From Symbiodinium kawagutii (Eukaryota; Sar; Dinophyceae; Suessiales; Symbiodiniaceae), in the NCBI GenBank assembly GCA_009767595.1, contig VSDK01027004.1, positions 1,916 through 65,915 of the forward strand: a stretch of 64,000 nt of DNA. Reading direction: 5' to 3'. The notes below the pieces were generated by a model. That model had not been told where the DNA came from, searched no databases, and worked only from the letters and a program-made list of their open reading frames with translations. Below are positions 9,950 to 21,075 of this stretch, piece after piece (the first letter of the stretch is position 1; the number at the start of each line of letters is the position of its first letter). The position numbers were made by a program, and so were the translations under genes.

Positions 9950-10042
9950 GGTGGTTTCTTAAAACAGGGGTACCCCCAAATCATCTTATAAAAGTCATTT
10001 TGGCACTACTTTTTTGGGGGTCCTCTATCTTAAGGAACCACC
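9950..10042. mobile_element. M2 inverted-repeat element
   Basis: Ends GGTGGTTTCTTAAAACAGGG and its approximate reverse complement TATCTTAAGGAACCACC; centre contains CCCCCAAATCATC, the M2 signature. Confidence 0.72.
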
Positions 10043-10480
10043 ATATATTCATGTGCCGAGGCGCAGACACCATTGTTGCACAGCGCCAGATGGTTTTTGA
10101 AGAGTTCAATCCTGTGCACAGTTCAGTTCCGGTAGTTCCTATCAGGATTTGGAAAAACACGTCTCAAGTAAGATCTTGATTTAGACCTTTGTGGTCCTAG
10201 GATGATATTGATTGTGTTTTTCAATCCCGGATTGTCCATATGGTTTGCCCGCAGCTGGCTGGTTTTCCAGCTACTTAGGGCATCTTAAGATTGAGTGGAT
10301 CGCGGGGTTTTCGCTTATGAATGTGCCGATCTGTGGATATAGATCCATCCATGTTGTCAATGTATCCGGGCTATTGTTAGCAGCCCCGCTCATGATCTCT
10401 CACTAACATCATTTCTATGTATGATGGGATCATTATCTATAATCTGGTGGATGCTAACATCATTGCTTTGTTATAGATCA

Positions 10481-10583
10481 GTTCTATGGTGGTTTTAAAC
10501 ATTGCTTATTTTCACTGGTAATCATTGACAAATGGTGGGTTGAGTAATATTTTTCACAGGGGTGGTTCAACCACCAACCGGAT
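10481..10583. mobile_element. M3 inverted-repeat element
   Basis: Left end TATGGTGGTTTTAAACATT, right end TTTTTCACAGGGGTGGTTCA followed by ACCACCAACCGG; the same layout as the copy at 14455. Confidence 0.65.
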
Positions 10584-11005
10584 TACCAATGATTCTCCTG
10601 ACCATGACCATCTAGAAATCCCTTTGTCCCATTGACAAGTTACCACATCGGTTGTCGCCCAGGGTAACATCCCACTGCTGGGCATCACCCGGGTGTACAT
10701 CGCAACTTGGCACCGGGCAACGTTGGCGAGTTAGGGCTGAGCTTGACGCTGTATAGTCACAGTACTGGGAATGTTCTTGCGGAGTTTTCCACATCACTGG
10801 GCGTTTCACAATCCCCAGAAATGGTTGGTTTAATTGCTGATAAACACGATGGAAATTGGAGGATTGGGAGTATAGTACCCCCAGTTGAAGAAACCACCAT
10901 ATAGTAAAATGTGTTGTTGATCAGCCATAATTGGAATGCTGTTGCCAACTATTGTTGTTGCTAATCACCAACATGGCAACATCATTAAACTAATTGTTAG
11001 GGGTA

Positions 11006-11061
11006 CATCTTTCCCCTAGTTGTTCATAGTGTATCACCCATCAACAACTAGGGGAAAGATG
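11006..11061. other. Perfect 19-bp stem-loop
   Basis: CATCTTTCCCCTAGTTGTT (11006-11024) is exactly reverse-complemented at 11043-11061, with an 18-nt loop. There is no T-run, so it is probably the remnant of a small inverted-repeat element, not a terminator. Confidence 0.8.
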
Positions 11062-12355
11062 GAATATTGCAGTCACCTATTATAGTTGTTGTTCTATCAC
11101 CCATATTCTCATAGTTTATTGCAGAAGGTGATGTTTCGTCCGACCAGGGAGACCTGGAGACCCAGCAAGGCGAGCCTTTTTGTTTGCGAGAAGGAACCGG
11201 TTGGTGCAAACATGCTTCATGGGTAATCCCTTGATAATGGTGAACCGACTGCAAGCAAGTTTTTTGAAACATGATATGTTTACAATTGTTACAGTAACCG
11301 TTATTCATTTTCAAACACGATGAACCGCTGTTACTATCGTTATTCCCTTGGTTGCGCATGCAGTTTCATTGATCACTGTGGGCGGGTCACCCCACCTGGT
11401 GTCCGCCGATTTTCGGATCAAAGATGGACATGTTCGGCAAATGAATCAGACAAAGGCAGGTTGGTAAAACCATCCCAGATGTGCATGGCTTAGTCCAAGC
11501 GTTACATATTTGAAACCAATGGTTTACTGGTTGACCAACATTCTTTGCAGTACAGATCAAGTAGTCTAACTAAGCAATTGTCCCTTGTGTGTTGGTAGTT
11601 TGGGGGTTCCATCGGTAACTGCAACAGGAATAAGTTTTAAAAAAACCTGAAGATGTTGGACTAAATCTAGTTGTTTCGGTGACCCAAATGCAACCCATTC
11701 TCAGGGTACAGAAGTCCATGTATTTGCGGCACAGTGTGCTGCAGTGTAAGGTCAGGTAGTCCGACTGATGTTTCCTGTCAGATCCACCAAAGTTTGCCAC
11801 CAAGCAGTCTCCATCTGACATGGTGATACATGGTGTAGTTTTCTTGAGTTTTCTTGAGAAGTGCGAGTACTTTGCTTTTTTGTTGATAGTTGCTCAGGTG
11901 TGCTATCACCAGCCAACCCGCACTCACTTTAATTTAAGGTCGTATGGGCTAGGGAACGTCTTGGCAGGACAGGATGACTGTTTCAGAGCGGTACCCTCAG
12001 TCATAAGTTGGACAGGAAGCAAATGAACCATTGTTCATTAACCTTTTGTGGCTAGCCATTCACTTCTATTCAATTGGTTGATTTATCACAATTGGAAAGG
12101 AAGTCAGGAAAGCTGGTTATCACACATGTGCCGTGTTTGGTTATTTGCCAATTGTGATGCTGGTATATCATTGATACTTCGGGATTGTTACTGGTCATTT
12201 GTAGCTGCTTGGCTCCTCAACAGGTCTCACCGGGTCGCACCCAGGATGAACAGAACAAGAACGAAGTCATCGTGCGGATCGCAGCACTACGTTGCCGGAG
12301 GGTTTTTCCGGGTCGATTTCTGGTGAGATTTCGGTGTGTTCTTGGGCGGTTCATT

Positions 12356-12488
12356 ATATGGCTAGGGGTCGATATTAACCAATAATAATGGGGGATAGTC
12401 TACGGGATAGTAACCAACAACTTATAGGGAAAACAATGATTAATGATGGGGAACCAAGGGTGCAGGGTGAACTGACCCATAGCCATAA
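12356..12488. mobile_element. M4 inverted-repeat element
   Basis: Left end ATATGGCTAGGGGTCGATAT, right end AACTGACCCATAGCCATAAA; the middle shares GGGGATA, TAGGGAAAACAATG and GGTGCAGGGTGAACTGACCC with the copy at 4983. Confidence 0.7.
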
Positions 12489-12568
12489 ATTGAAGTCTTA
12501 AGCAACAACGATCTCTCAGCCCAGCTAACCTCCTGAGAAGACAATAAATGGTCAACTATGCAACTTAT

Positions 12569-12670
12569 CCCTACCCTTCCAGTTGCCTTTATTGTAGGTA
12601 ACCAACCCCAAAAAACAATGGTAGCAACCAGCTGGTTACCTACGATTTCGAGGTAACTGGAAGGATAGGG
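12569..12670. mobile_element. M1 inverted-repeat element
   Basis: CCCTACCCTTCCAGTTGCC to GGTAACTGGAAGGATAGGG, flanked by TAT on both sides (putative 3-bp target duplication). Confidence 0.8.
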
Positions 12671-12870
12671 TATGGTTCACTAGTGCTTGGTTGATCATTG
12701 CTTAGGATTTCCACTAACATAACCAGCTATGGATCATTTGTTCCAGCTAATTTATGGTGATGGGAGCAAATTTGCATCAAGGTAGGCCAGCAGTCTCCCA
12801 TGAGTTGGTTGATTGTCTCTGACATTTGTTCGCTACCTGGGTGGCTAGACAAGCGGCGCTGCCGTATTCC

Positions 12871-13284
12871 TCAGGGATGTGGCCGGGGGAGATCCAGCTG
12901 AAGGGCATTGATCAAGATGGACATGCCACTGCAACATTGATATTCTTGAGACAGTCTACTCACGCACCAAGAAACATGAAGCACCCAGCATTCTTGGCCG
13001 CCATAGTTCTGATGTTCGATGTTTGTCATTGCAGCTGCTTCAGAATATTCAGCAAGCTTCGTCTCAACAGGGGGTTGTCCCATAGCTGCTTCTTGTTCTA
13101 TCAAAATGGTGCTACGATTTCGGGAGCTCGCAGGAGCCAATGGTTTACAATGATGGTTATCCCTACCTTCGCGGGAGATTCTGGTGGTGCAACCCCTTCG
13201 GTCATTTGTTGGTAACCCATCTCTAGCTATACCATGAATCAGCTTGGTATCCGTATCACCTTCATAGCTAGCATAATTGATCAC
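12871..13284 (-). CDS. Unassigned open frame, 137 codons
   Basis: ATG at 13284 on the minus strand opens a continuous frame: MINYASYEGDTDTKLIHGIA, then later STILIEQEAAMGQPPVETKL and AEYSEAAAMTNIEHQNYGGQ, ending TGA. The residue mix is more natural than the overlapping plus-strand frame. Third positions are not clearly GC-biased, so it may be decayed. It shares strand with genes A and B. No family recognised. Confidence 0.3.
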   Translation of the reverse strand: MINYASYEGDTDTKLIHGIARDGLPTNDRRGCTTRISREGRDNHHCKPLAPASSRNRSTILIEQEAAMGQPPVETKLAEYSEAAAMTNIEHQNYGGQECWVLHVSWCVSRLSQEYQCCSGMSILINALQLDLPRPHP

Positions 13285-14454
13285 TATTGCTTTAAGTAAA
13301 GCACCATGATAACCATTATATAAATGACATTCAGTTCTGAATCATAAGGACAATTTAATTCACAGTATATAAAGGAATTGCACAATCACTATTCATCTTT
13401 AACAATAAATTCGAACCACCATCACCATTCGTCAAAACCATTCCTGGCTACTTGCTATCATATAACTGGCTAGATGCTCAGAAGTTCTGAATCATCACTA
13501 CATACAAGTTCGAAAGCCTTCGCGACAAACTTTCTTGCCATAAACTATGGGATGCTGCAACCTCAGTGCTTCAGCTGTGATGTAATATGCACCGCTCTCC
13601 GTTGCGAGACTGTTTCTGAAACCCCCCTGGAAGCCTGGCACAAATAACCATCACGAGATACTAATAATCTCATGTACTTAATGAGAGTCAGTGTGAAATC
13701 ACTAGTTCAAAAATATCATTCCTAATAGCTTCCTGTAAATAGTCAACGTCCGGTTGAATTGGGATATAATTCCTCTGCTTTAACCTCAACAATCGCCATC
13801 ATCATTCTGCTGTTCAGAGGTCAAATATGCCAACGATGCCTCCTCAGCTCCCGTCGGGAAGCCCGCGATCTGTGGTGAGAATAGCATTGAACGACCAACC
13901 GTTGGAAATGATTGGTAATCTGGCGGTTGGTTGGGAAGGAGCTAGGGAGCCAGGGGTACCCATATAGCTGTTTGAAGGGCCTTTAAAGGCGGAGCTAAGG
14001 AGTTACCAGGAGGGTTCAAGCAAAATGCGAGTAATGCTGGTTGCTCAAGGGTAATGATTAGTGAAGCAATGTTTAAGTTTAATCGATGGCTACTATAGTC
14101 TCCAGTAACCAGCTTATTGACTAATATGACTGGCTGATGGCTGGTAATGATTAGTTACATCCAATGGGTTGATGGATGTTGATGGTCAATACGATAATTT
14201 TTTGCATTGCTGATTGATAGTTAGCAGTTATTAAGTTGATAAGATCTTCATCAACTGGCTCAGAATGATCACAGCTGATTAAGGATGGTGTTTCTTGATG
14301 GTAGTAATTGGCTCAATCGTGAATTCATGCCACTTTGTGCTGATTATGCTTCACTATTGGCGATGATAGTCACAGTGCGGGAGAATTGTTTGCTCGTCCA
14401 TGCTAATGATGGTCCATACTTTGATGCGAATTACTGTCGAATTGTGACAATGGT

Positions 14455-14556
14455 CTGGTTGGTGGTTTCAAACATTTTTTATTTTCCCTAGTAGTTATTA
14501 ACAACTGGTTGGTTGACAAGCATATTTTTCATAGGGGTGGTTCAACCACCAACCAG
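14455..14556. mobile_element. M3 inverted-repeat element, best-preserved copy
   Basis: 102 bp from CTGGTTGGTGGTTTCAAACA to GGTTCAACCACCAACCAG. Taken from the G of GTTGG to the final CAG, the element has GT...AG ends on either orientation because its inverted repeats are symmetrical. Confidence 0.8.
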
Positions 14557-14824
14557 TGGTGCATGCTGGCTAATGGTTGGTAATGACTCATGGTAGCTGG
14601 TCAATGATGGTTACCCAGCTGACTTTACGATGGATGACAAGTTTTCATGGTCAACTGGCTGGTGGTTGGGAGGGAGCTGCTTGACGCCAGGGGTATCCGT
14701 GCAGCCCTTTACAGGGGGAGCCATGTGGAGCTAGTGCCCGAACCAAATGGTAGTCAATGACGTGGTTGCTGAGCTGGTGAAGTGATTGAGCATGGTAAGG
14801 TTGATGGTCATCACTGACTGGAAG

Positions 14825-14988
14825 CAACCACAAATGAAGGGAAAGAATGGGCAAAGGAAGAAGCTGAGAGGAAAGCAGCTGGCAGCCATTGGGCATGCCT
14901 CAACCAGCTGATAGCATCAGCAAAAACGGTGATCCCCAACATCAACGCGCTGGAATTCAAACAGCGACAGCAACTGATCCTCCCAGGG
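14825..14988 (+). CDS. Probable exon, charged helical protein
   Basis: After GGAAG the plus strand codes TTNEGKEWAKEEAERKAAGS, HWACLNQLIASAKTVIPNIN and ALEFKQRQQLILPG, ending at GGG|GTAGTT in phase 0. The first half is a charged, likely coiled-coil helix. It is the first convincing plus-strand exon of the long plus-strand stretch. The longer minus-strand frame here is judged to be its shadow. No family recognised. Confidence 0.5.
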
Positions 14989-15970
14989 GTAGTTGGATCA
15001 TCAGTCACACTTTTCCAGACGGGACAAGGTGGGGCCCCCTAGTTAGCTAAGTTGGTTGATATCGAGGTTAACTACTTGTTATGGTAGATGTACCCACAGT
15101 CAAATGGCTTATGAACCAACTTACATCTAGGGGGGCCACCTTGTACAGCCCTTAGCTTCCAGCAGAGTTTTGATTGTGGGCACTTCCTGCTTGGGTGGCC
15201 TCCCCAAGCGCCACACCAACTGACGCCAGAGGTTTTTCTGCGGCTGCAATTCCCCAGCCTGATGGCTGCGGAACAGTGGCGGAAGGACAGCTGATCTGAT
15301 TGGTGGTTGGGAGGGAGGCCAGGAGCTGTTCGGGGGGTATCCTGCCCGGTCCTGCCCTTTTTTAAAAGGGGAGCCAGGCCAGGAGCGGCCCCCGGGAGTG
15401 CCCTAAACAAATGGTAGTAATTGATCACTATTGATTGATTTGTATTTATTGATTATTGCTTAGGTGGCTATGATTAAGGTCACTAACCAGCATCAACAAT
15501 GACTACGTAGCCACTTTTGTTTGAAATCACCATCAGATTGTGATTTTCTTATGGCCAAAAAAATTAGGTCAGAAAGCCAATAAGGTTAACTGATTGTGTC
15601 ACTGGTGGTGATTTTTCCCTTTGCACACTCATGTGCCAGGGCCAATTGATTTTTGCCAAATGCTCTGAAGATATCGGGTCGGCCACATTCATCCAAATTC
15701 GACCTGAGATGGGACCAAACATGCTGCCGCGCAACTGAGATGAGGGCTCAGAAGAGCGGAGGAGTTTTTGTGTTTGTGCCATGAGATTCTTGTGGTATTG
15801 AGCATTCGAGAGATTTGCCACAAGAATATACTAGCCAAATATCGATGGAAAAAATATTTCACTTGAGGCTCCCGAAGAATGGAACAGATGTGATTCTTTA
15901 CATACACTTGGGGAATCCTTCCTATGCAGACTGCCTCTCGCGTTTTATCCTGCGACTTCCTTTTGGGATC

Positions 15971-16551
15971 ATGGCAGTCGCAGATCACAGCACGATCACT
16001 ATCAACGTGGATGGTGAGAAGATGATTGAAGTGAAAAAAGTTTGTTCAGGGTGGCTGGAGACAACCTGTTCGCCTCCATGTGCTCAGAACGTTGGCAAAA
16101 CCAGTTAGATACGAATGGACATTTGTTTGTTGACTATTCGCCACAGGTCTTCCTGCCATTGGTAGAATTTCTTCGTCTCGTTCGAGATTCAGAGCCTGAC
16201 ATGCTAGCCCCGGTGTTCGTGGACACTCCGCATCGTCGAGCTTGGGTTCGAATGATGCTTACCTCTTCCTTCCATCCACAAGTCCTTCGCAAAGCTGGTT
16301 TGACAGTAGGAGAGTTGATTGAGTGCGGTTGTGGTGCCAAATTTCTTTCCGAAGCGGGCTTCAGTCTTAGAGACATTCAGACACAGACAAAGATGGCTAG
16401 TCGAGCGACCATTGTGCGACAATTGGTGGATCAAGGGTACCCACTTCGCGAACTCATACAAGCTGGATACAGAGCCCCTGATCTGAAGCAGGCCGGTTTC
16501 ACGACACAGGAAATCCGGGAAGCTGGATACACTGGTTTGATCGAAAAATAA
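15971..16551 (+). CDS. BTB/POZ (T1-type) protein with C-terminal AGY/AGF repeats, frameshifted
   Basis: ATG at 15971 opens MAVADHSTITINVDGEKMIE, the first strand of a T1/BTB fold. The frame must drop back by one base at AAAAAA (16034-16039) to continue FRVAGDNLFASMCSERWQNQ and LDTNGHLFVDYSPQVFLPLV, the usual BTB core (MFSxRW...D..G.IFID..P..F...L.FLR). After about residue 85 come degenerate repeats: RKAGLTVGELIECGC, SEAGFSLRDIQ, DQGYPLRELIQAGYR, KQAGFTTQEIREAGYT. This helical repeat is, as far as I know, often paired with BTB in dinoflagellates. T1/BTB domains oligomerise and can recruit cullin-3 ligases, but the partner here is unknown. No intron seen. It is either a 1-base assembly error in the homopolymer or a recent pseudogene. 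Confidence 0.75.
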
Positions 16552-16766
16552 TCTGCCGGACTAATATCTTCCATAGGGGTTGAAACCACCAACCAGTCAT
16601 CCAGCTGCTTACTTTGAAGACCAATCTCTAGCAGCTATGGAAAAAGTGACGTGGGCCGCTGCCGCTATATGCACCTGACCTGCTGACATGTGTGCGGCAT
16701 CTTGGCCACGAGAAGCATGACTGATCTAAGATGGGATACTTGGATGATCCTCGCACTTAGCACTGG

Positions 16767-16776
16767 NNNNNNNNNN
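16767..16776. other. Assembly gap (10 N)
   Basis: Ten undefined bases just downstream of the BTB gene; sequence on either side may not be contiguous. Confidence 0.99.
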
Positions 16777-16975
16777 TAGTAACTGCCCTACACGGCTGAT
16801 ACCATTGATATCATTGATCCATTGATAAAACTGATCCAAGGTGGGTCAGGCATTGCCCGGTTTCCATGACAAACTGGGGCATGTCCATAGATTCATGCTA
16901 CCCATCAACAGCCAATGAAGTCAAGCATCCGGCATTTATGGACAGCCCTACTCATCTCTTCAATCTCTGGAAATT

Positions 16976-17185
16976 CTAGGATGTGCTGAGATGTGTAAGG
17001 ACCACATATGGGCCTGTTATATGCACTTCACGGATCTCCCCAGTTTGACTCTTGAGTCCTGGTGTCAGTATATATCCAGTTTTTGGAAGCGCGAGCTTTG
17101 CAAGTTCTTTCTGACATCGTTTTTGAAATGTGTCCATCTGCGTTTTCTGCCGGCGCGATAGATTTGCAAGGTCTTGTAAGTCCAT
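16976..17185 (-). CDS. Unassigned open frame or exon, basic helical peptide
   Basis: ATG at 17185 (minus) opens MDLQDLANLSRRQKTQMDTF, QKRCQKELAKLALPKTGYIL and TPGLKSQTGEIREVHITGPY, ending TAG; a donor GAA|GTGCAT inside could end it earlier. It is rich in Lys, Arg and Gln and probably helical. A competing plus-strand reading (FLEARALQVLSDIVFEMCPS ending at CAAG|GTCTTG) covers the same bases. I prefer the minus frame only slightly. Confidence 0.3.
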   Translation of the reverse strand: MDLQDLANLSRRQKTQMDTFQKRCQKELAKLALPKTGYILTPGLKSQTGEIREVHITGPYVVLTHLSTS

Positions 17186-17559
17186 GTTGCATTTTTAGCG
17201 GCAGGGGGGGCCCCCCCGGTCGTGGTCCATGTGCTTGGCACATTTGGACGTGTCACCGGGGTTGTTTTGCAGTTGGCACTGCAGTCGTGCAGGTTGGCAG
17301 GGTCAAAAGTTGAGAAATACATTGTAGTCGTGCAGGTTTGCGGGGTCAAAAGGCGTGAAAAGCATGACAAAAGCATAAAAAACTCCCAGGTTTTCAGCGT
17401 GTCAGGAGGGTTTCAGCGCAACTTTCCATCAATGAAAGCCACTGAAATCAGCCAGCACCAGCAGGCGTAGCATCGGTTCGCCGCTTGGTCACCTCCAGAA
17501 GTTTGGGCCAACGACACAATGCTGATGGTAATTGTTGGTTCTTCTAGCTTGTTGATATG

Positions 17560-17668
17560 TGTTGGAATTTGTTGATGTTTGTTGAACACCTGTTGTTGGT
17601 TGGTGTTTGTTGAACACCTGTTGTTGCTTGGTGTTTGTTGTTTGTTGATACTTGTTGTTTGTTGATAC

Positions 17669-17712
<44 letters not shown>
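17560..17712. repeat. TTG/GTT microsatellite with GTTTGTTGAACACC units
   Basis: A run of about 13 GTT units (17667-17712) is preceded by imperfect TGTTGGTTGGTGTTTGTTGA repeats. It yields long Asn- or Gln-only open frames on the minus strand that should not be read as genes. Confidence 0.9.
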
Positions 17713-17883
17713 GGTTGATGCTTGTTTTCGATGCTTGTTGCTGGCTATCCTGACATGCTGTGGATACCTGACTTCTGTTGTCCTTGGTCGCTTGGTGAGC
17801 TCGTGAGCTCGGTAGTGTAAAATGCATAGGTTCATGGCTCTTGGGGCAGCTGGTTGGTGTCGAAGCTTGGTTCTTTTTTTGAT

Positions 17884-18190
17884 TCACTATGGTTAATGGA
17901 TGTTAATGGTTGGTTAATGGTTAATAATGGTACATGTCAGTAATAATGGTACATGTTAATGGTTAGTAATGTTTCTTTTTTGATTCACTTTTGGTTGTTA
18001 ACCCTCAATTGGAATGGTTAATCATGGTTAGTAATTCACTATGGTTAGGGTTAATGACAAGGTGGTTAGTAATTCACTATGGTTAATAAGTTGGGGTTAG
18101 TAATTCACTATGGTTAATCATGGTTAGTGGTTATGCTTAGGGTTAATGATTAGCAATGGATGTAATGGCAAGGGTTAGTAATTTCTGTTG
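17884..18190. repeat. GGTTAATGG / GGTTAGTAATTCAC simple repeats
   Basis: Irregular copies of ATGGTTAATGGTTAATAATGG and GTTAGTAATTCACTATGGTT. The TGGTTAATG motif is scattered throughout the window's AT-rich DNA. Confidence 0.75.
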
Positions 18191-18198
18191 ATATGATC

Positions 18199-18312
18199 TA
18201 CCCTCTAGTAAACTAACCTCGCAATGGAAAATTCATCATTTATTGGTCGTTTCCCTGGGTTTCACTGGAAAATATGAGTAAGATCCATTGCCATGTTAGT
18301 TTACCGATGGGT
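18199..18312. mobile_element. M5 inverted-repeat element
   Basis: TACCCTCTAGTAAACTAACC at the left and GTTAGTTTACCGATGGGTA at the right; the centre shares GCAATGGAAAA(T), CATTTATTGG and CTGGGTTTCACT with other M5 copies. Confidence 0.75.
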
Positions 18313-18751
18313 AACCATTGTTAGTATTAGTATTATTGATTATAAATTGTGATTGTTGAGTTCTTCATGGTTCTTGGTTTGTCCTGGATTAAGCCTTGTT
18401 CGTAGTCGTGCCGGGTTTTTGCTGGTCACTGGGTTATTGTTGTTGATGAACCATCACTTGTTCGTTTTTTTCAACCAAAGCTGATTGTTGTTCATAATCA
18501 CATCCATCAATTGTTGATGCTATGTTGGTAGTTCACAGTCATATCCAACGATTTTGTTCATAGTCAACCTGTTGGTAGTTGTCATATCCATCAGTTATCC
18601 ATCAATTATATATTGGTTAAGTATTGATTGTTGAGTTCTTCATGGTTCTTGATTGATTTGTTATTGATGAAATTTGAGTAACCATTCTTCATAGTCATGT
18701 ATCCATTTGCCAACTTTGCTTGTCGCCGGCTGGTTGGTAGTTGTCAACTAT

Positions 18752-18862
18752 ATGATGTTTTCTCAAAATAGGGGACCCGCAAAGCTATGGTTGGTTTATT
18801 GCTAGGAATGGTTAATGAGCGGGATGATTTAGAGGTCCCCCTATGACTTGAGAAACCACCAG
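18752..18862. mobile_element. M2 inverted-repeat element
   Basis: TTTTCTCAAAATAGGGGACC at the left and CTTGAGAAACCACCAG at the right. The CAG end matches the end that serves as splice acceptor at 25212. Confidence 0.72.
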
Positions 18863-19237
18863 ATCCATCTGCCAACCATAGAACCAGCTTTTTGGTCGTC
18901 GATCGTTGGCAGTTCGAGCCGTTCTCACAGCTTATGGGGTGCAGGAGCTTCGACAAATCCGAGCGACCCTGTGACGCAGTTGTAGGTGTTGTAAGGGGAG
19001 GCCCTGCCAGTTGCAGCTGCTGCTGTGTCGACTCATGTGAGTCCTTGGCAACTCGACATTTTTTGTCCTTGGAATGTGAATTTGTGTTAGCAATCTGGTG
19101 GCAAATGCAGGCATGGATTTTTGGAGCTTGAGAGATGGACGAAAATAAGTTGACAGGTAGCTAGGAAGATCTAGGAAGATGAGATAGTTGGGGTTGCACT
19201 GTGTTGCATCTGTACATTTTCACTACTGCTCCTGCAG

Positions 19238-19483
19238 GATCGCATCGATTGTTTCTACCATTCCACCAGCGGCAAGCCAAAGGATCTGCCGAAAAAAGTG
19301 GCCGCTGCGGGTCAGGATGGCTGCGGGTCACATGTCGTAGTGCCACACAGCCGCCTTCCCGTGGCTGGTCCAAAACTTCGGGGCATCCCCTCCAGCCATC
19401 CAAAGATGATGGAGATTCTCATGAGGGAAACTCGTTTTGAACGGTGCATGGGAGGACTGAAAGCCGCCCTTTCGCCACCATGA
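19238..19483 (+). CDS. Terminal exon of unknown protein, 81 codons
   Basis: After CTGCAG the plus strand codes DRIDCFYHSTSGKPKDLPKK, VAAAGQDGCGSHVVVPHSRL, PVAGPKLRGIPSSHPKMMEI and LMRETRFERCMGGLKAALSP, ending TGA at 19481-19483. A well-formed acceptor, GC-biased third positions and steady composition make this one of the more convincing exons. It is soluble and basic with no membrane segment. I cannot name a family. The upstream exon was not identified; 18.9-19.1 kb holds GC-rich but unresolved frames. Confidence 0.6.
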   Translation, partial: DRIDCFYHSTSGKPKDLPKKVAAAGQDGCGSHVVVPHSRLPVAGPKLRGIPSSHPKMMEILMRETRFERCMGGLKAALSPP

Positions 19484-20536
19484 ACTGGTAACAACTAGTC
19501 CAGTCATCACCCATCATGAGCACTCATTGACCGGCATTGACCATCACCAACCATCACGAACCGCAGCATCAACAAGCCATCGTGAGCCACGAGTACCCTT
19601 GGAAACGGCTCATTTATGGTGCAACCCGGGAACTATTGCTGATCATGTGATAGAAATAGTGTTCCTGGAAGTTCATGGAATATCAAGTTGGACCAGCCTC
19701 AACAGGTGATCCAAATAGGGTTCATATGGCGGATGCTCAACATCAATGCCAGGATGGTTATAGAGTCTTAGTTGATTCTTCACCATTATTGGTTGATGAT
19801 TCACAGCTATTTTCACCGCTCTTCAACACCATGAACCTCTATTGATCGCTGCTTTTCCAAGATGACCATAGGTTCTTCGGAACCACTGCTATTCCAGGAT
19901 TCTGAAACACTACTAACCACTCTCGACCATAAACTTGGTTCATGAAGTTCTTGGTTCCTGGGACATTCCTCAGGGAAAAATCTTTGAAACCCAGGTCACC
20001 CTGAGACAGTGCAGGCTTTTCAGCCAACTAACAAACCCAAACTGGGCAACCAGTTGCCATTACAGTAGGTCACCCGTTCTGGTTTGTACCAGCTCGTTGT
20101 AGCTGGGGTTGGTTGCCTTGTGGCTTAACCATAATCCCGATTTGATTTCACCATTCTCAACCATTATTGATGATTATTTCATGGTTCTTGTAACTGGGGT
20201 AGGTTTTTGTTTGCAACAACCATGAAATATATGTATTGACCACAATCAAAAACATTATTGACCATTATTAGGAGGGGGCTAAACCCATTGTATCTGGCCA
20301 AAAAGTCATGGATACAGCGCCGTCTCGACCATTATTGACCAGTAGGTTACTTGTTACTTGTCATGAAGGTAACTGCTTGTGGGGAAGGAAACGGTCCAAC
20401 AACCGGGGTGAGGTTAAAGGTGCTTGTTTACCTCGGTGCCGCCGTTGGCGAGGGAGCTAGGGTGCCCGTGCGTGCTAGCCCCTTTATTTCGGGCCGCCCT
20501 TAACGGGGGAGCGAGGCCAGGAGGGTTCTAACATGT

Positions 20537-20636
20537 CCCTACCCTTCCAGTTACCTTTATAGTAGGTAACCAACCCTGCAAAACAATGGTAGAAACCAGC
20601 TGGTTACCTACTATAGAGGTAACTGGAAGGATAGGG
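20537..20636. mobile_element. M1 inverted-repeat element
   Basis: 100 bp, CCCTACCCTTCCAGTTACC to GGTAACTGGAAGGATAGGG, flanked on both sides by TGT (3-bp target duplication). Confidence 0.82.
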
Positions 20637-20972
20637 TGTTCAAACCAAATGCTAGCTCCCCCAAGTCGTGATCAACCACGGGTGATCAATCACTAGCAAC
20701 CATTTCTTTAGAAATCACTGGCCATTCTTCGCCATTGTGCGCCATGATTTTGCATAGTAGTGACGCGTGACATAACCATTATCAAACTCGATGACTGTAG
20801 TGTCAATACCAACCAATAGTGATACATTTCCATTGTGGTTGCAGTATCGTTGCCCACCACTGTCATTACCAACCATTCATAACCGCATAACCGCAACTTC
20901 TTTGGTCCCGGATTTGCTCATGAATATCACTGGAGCGACAGCAGATCCCGGATTTGCATCTTGGCCCAACAG

Positions 20973-21075
20973 GGAAGCGTCAGCATGCAGAGCAGGCAGC
21001 CGGGGTGGCCAGCCGCGGAGCTGCCCCCCAGACACACTGCCCAGCATGAGCAGCATTTATCAGGCGCCGCTGCCG
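20973..21075 (+). CDS. Possible exon, Pro/Ser-rich
   Basis: Between CCAACAG|G and CCG|GTGGCG the plus strand codes EASACRAGSRGGQPRSCPPD then TLPSMSSIYQAPLP in phase 0 at the 3' end. GC-rich island in AT-rich DNA. A second plus frame (QSRQPGWPAAELPPRHTAQH) is also open, so the frame is uncertain. Confidence 0.35.

Noticed and set aside
12826..13215. 129-codon plus-strand frame
   Set aside because: Overlaps the more protein-like minus frame 12871-13284; neither is strong, and the plus one is worse.
15072..15428. 118-codon minus-strand frame
   Set aside because: Largely made of the repeated GGGAGGGAGC/AAAGGGG hairpin module; no splice sites or consistent third-position bias.
16034..16042. Programmed -1 frameshift in the BTB gene
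   Set aside because: The A6-G run is in the wrong phase for an X-XXY-YYZ slippery heptamer and no downstream structure is evident; sequencing error or decay is simpler.
17413..17887. Poly-Asn and poly-Gln minus-strand frames
   Set aside because: Product of the GTT microsatellite and its degenerate flank.
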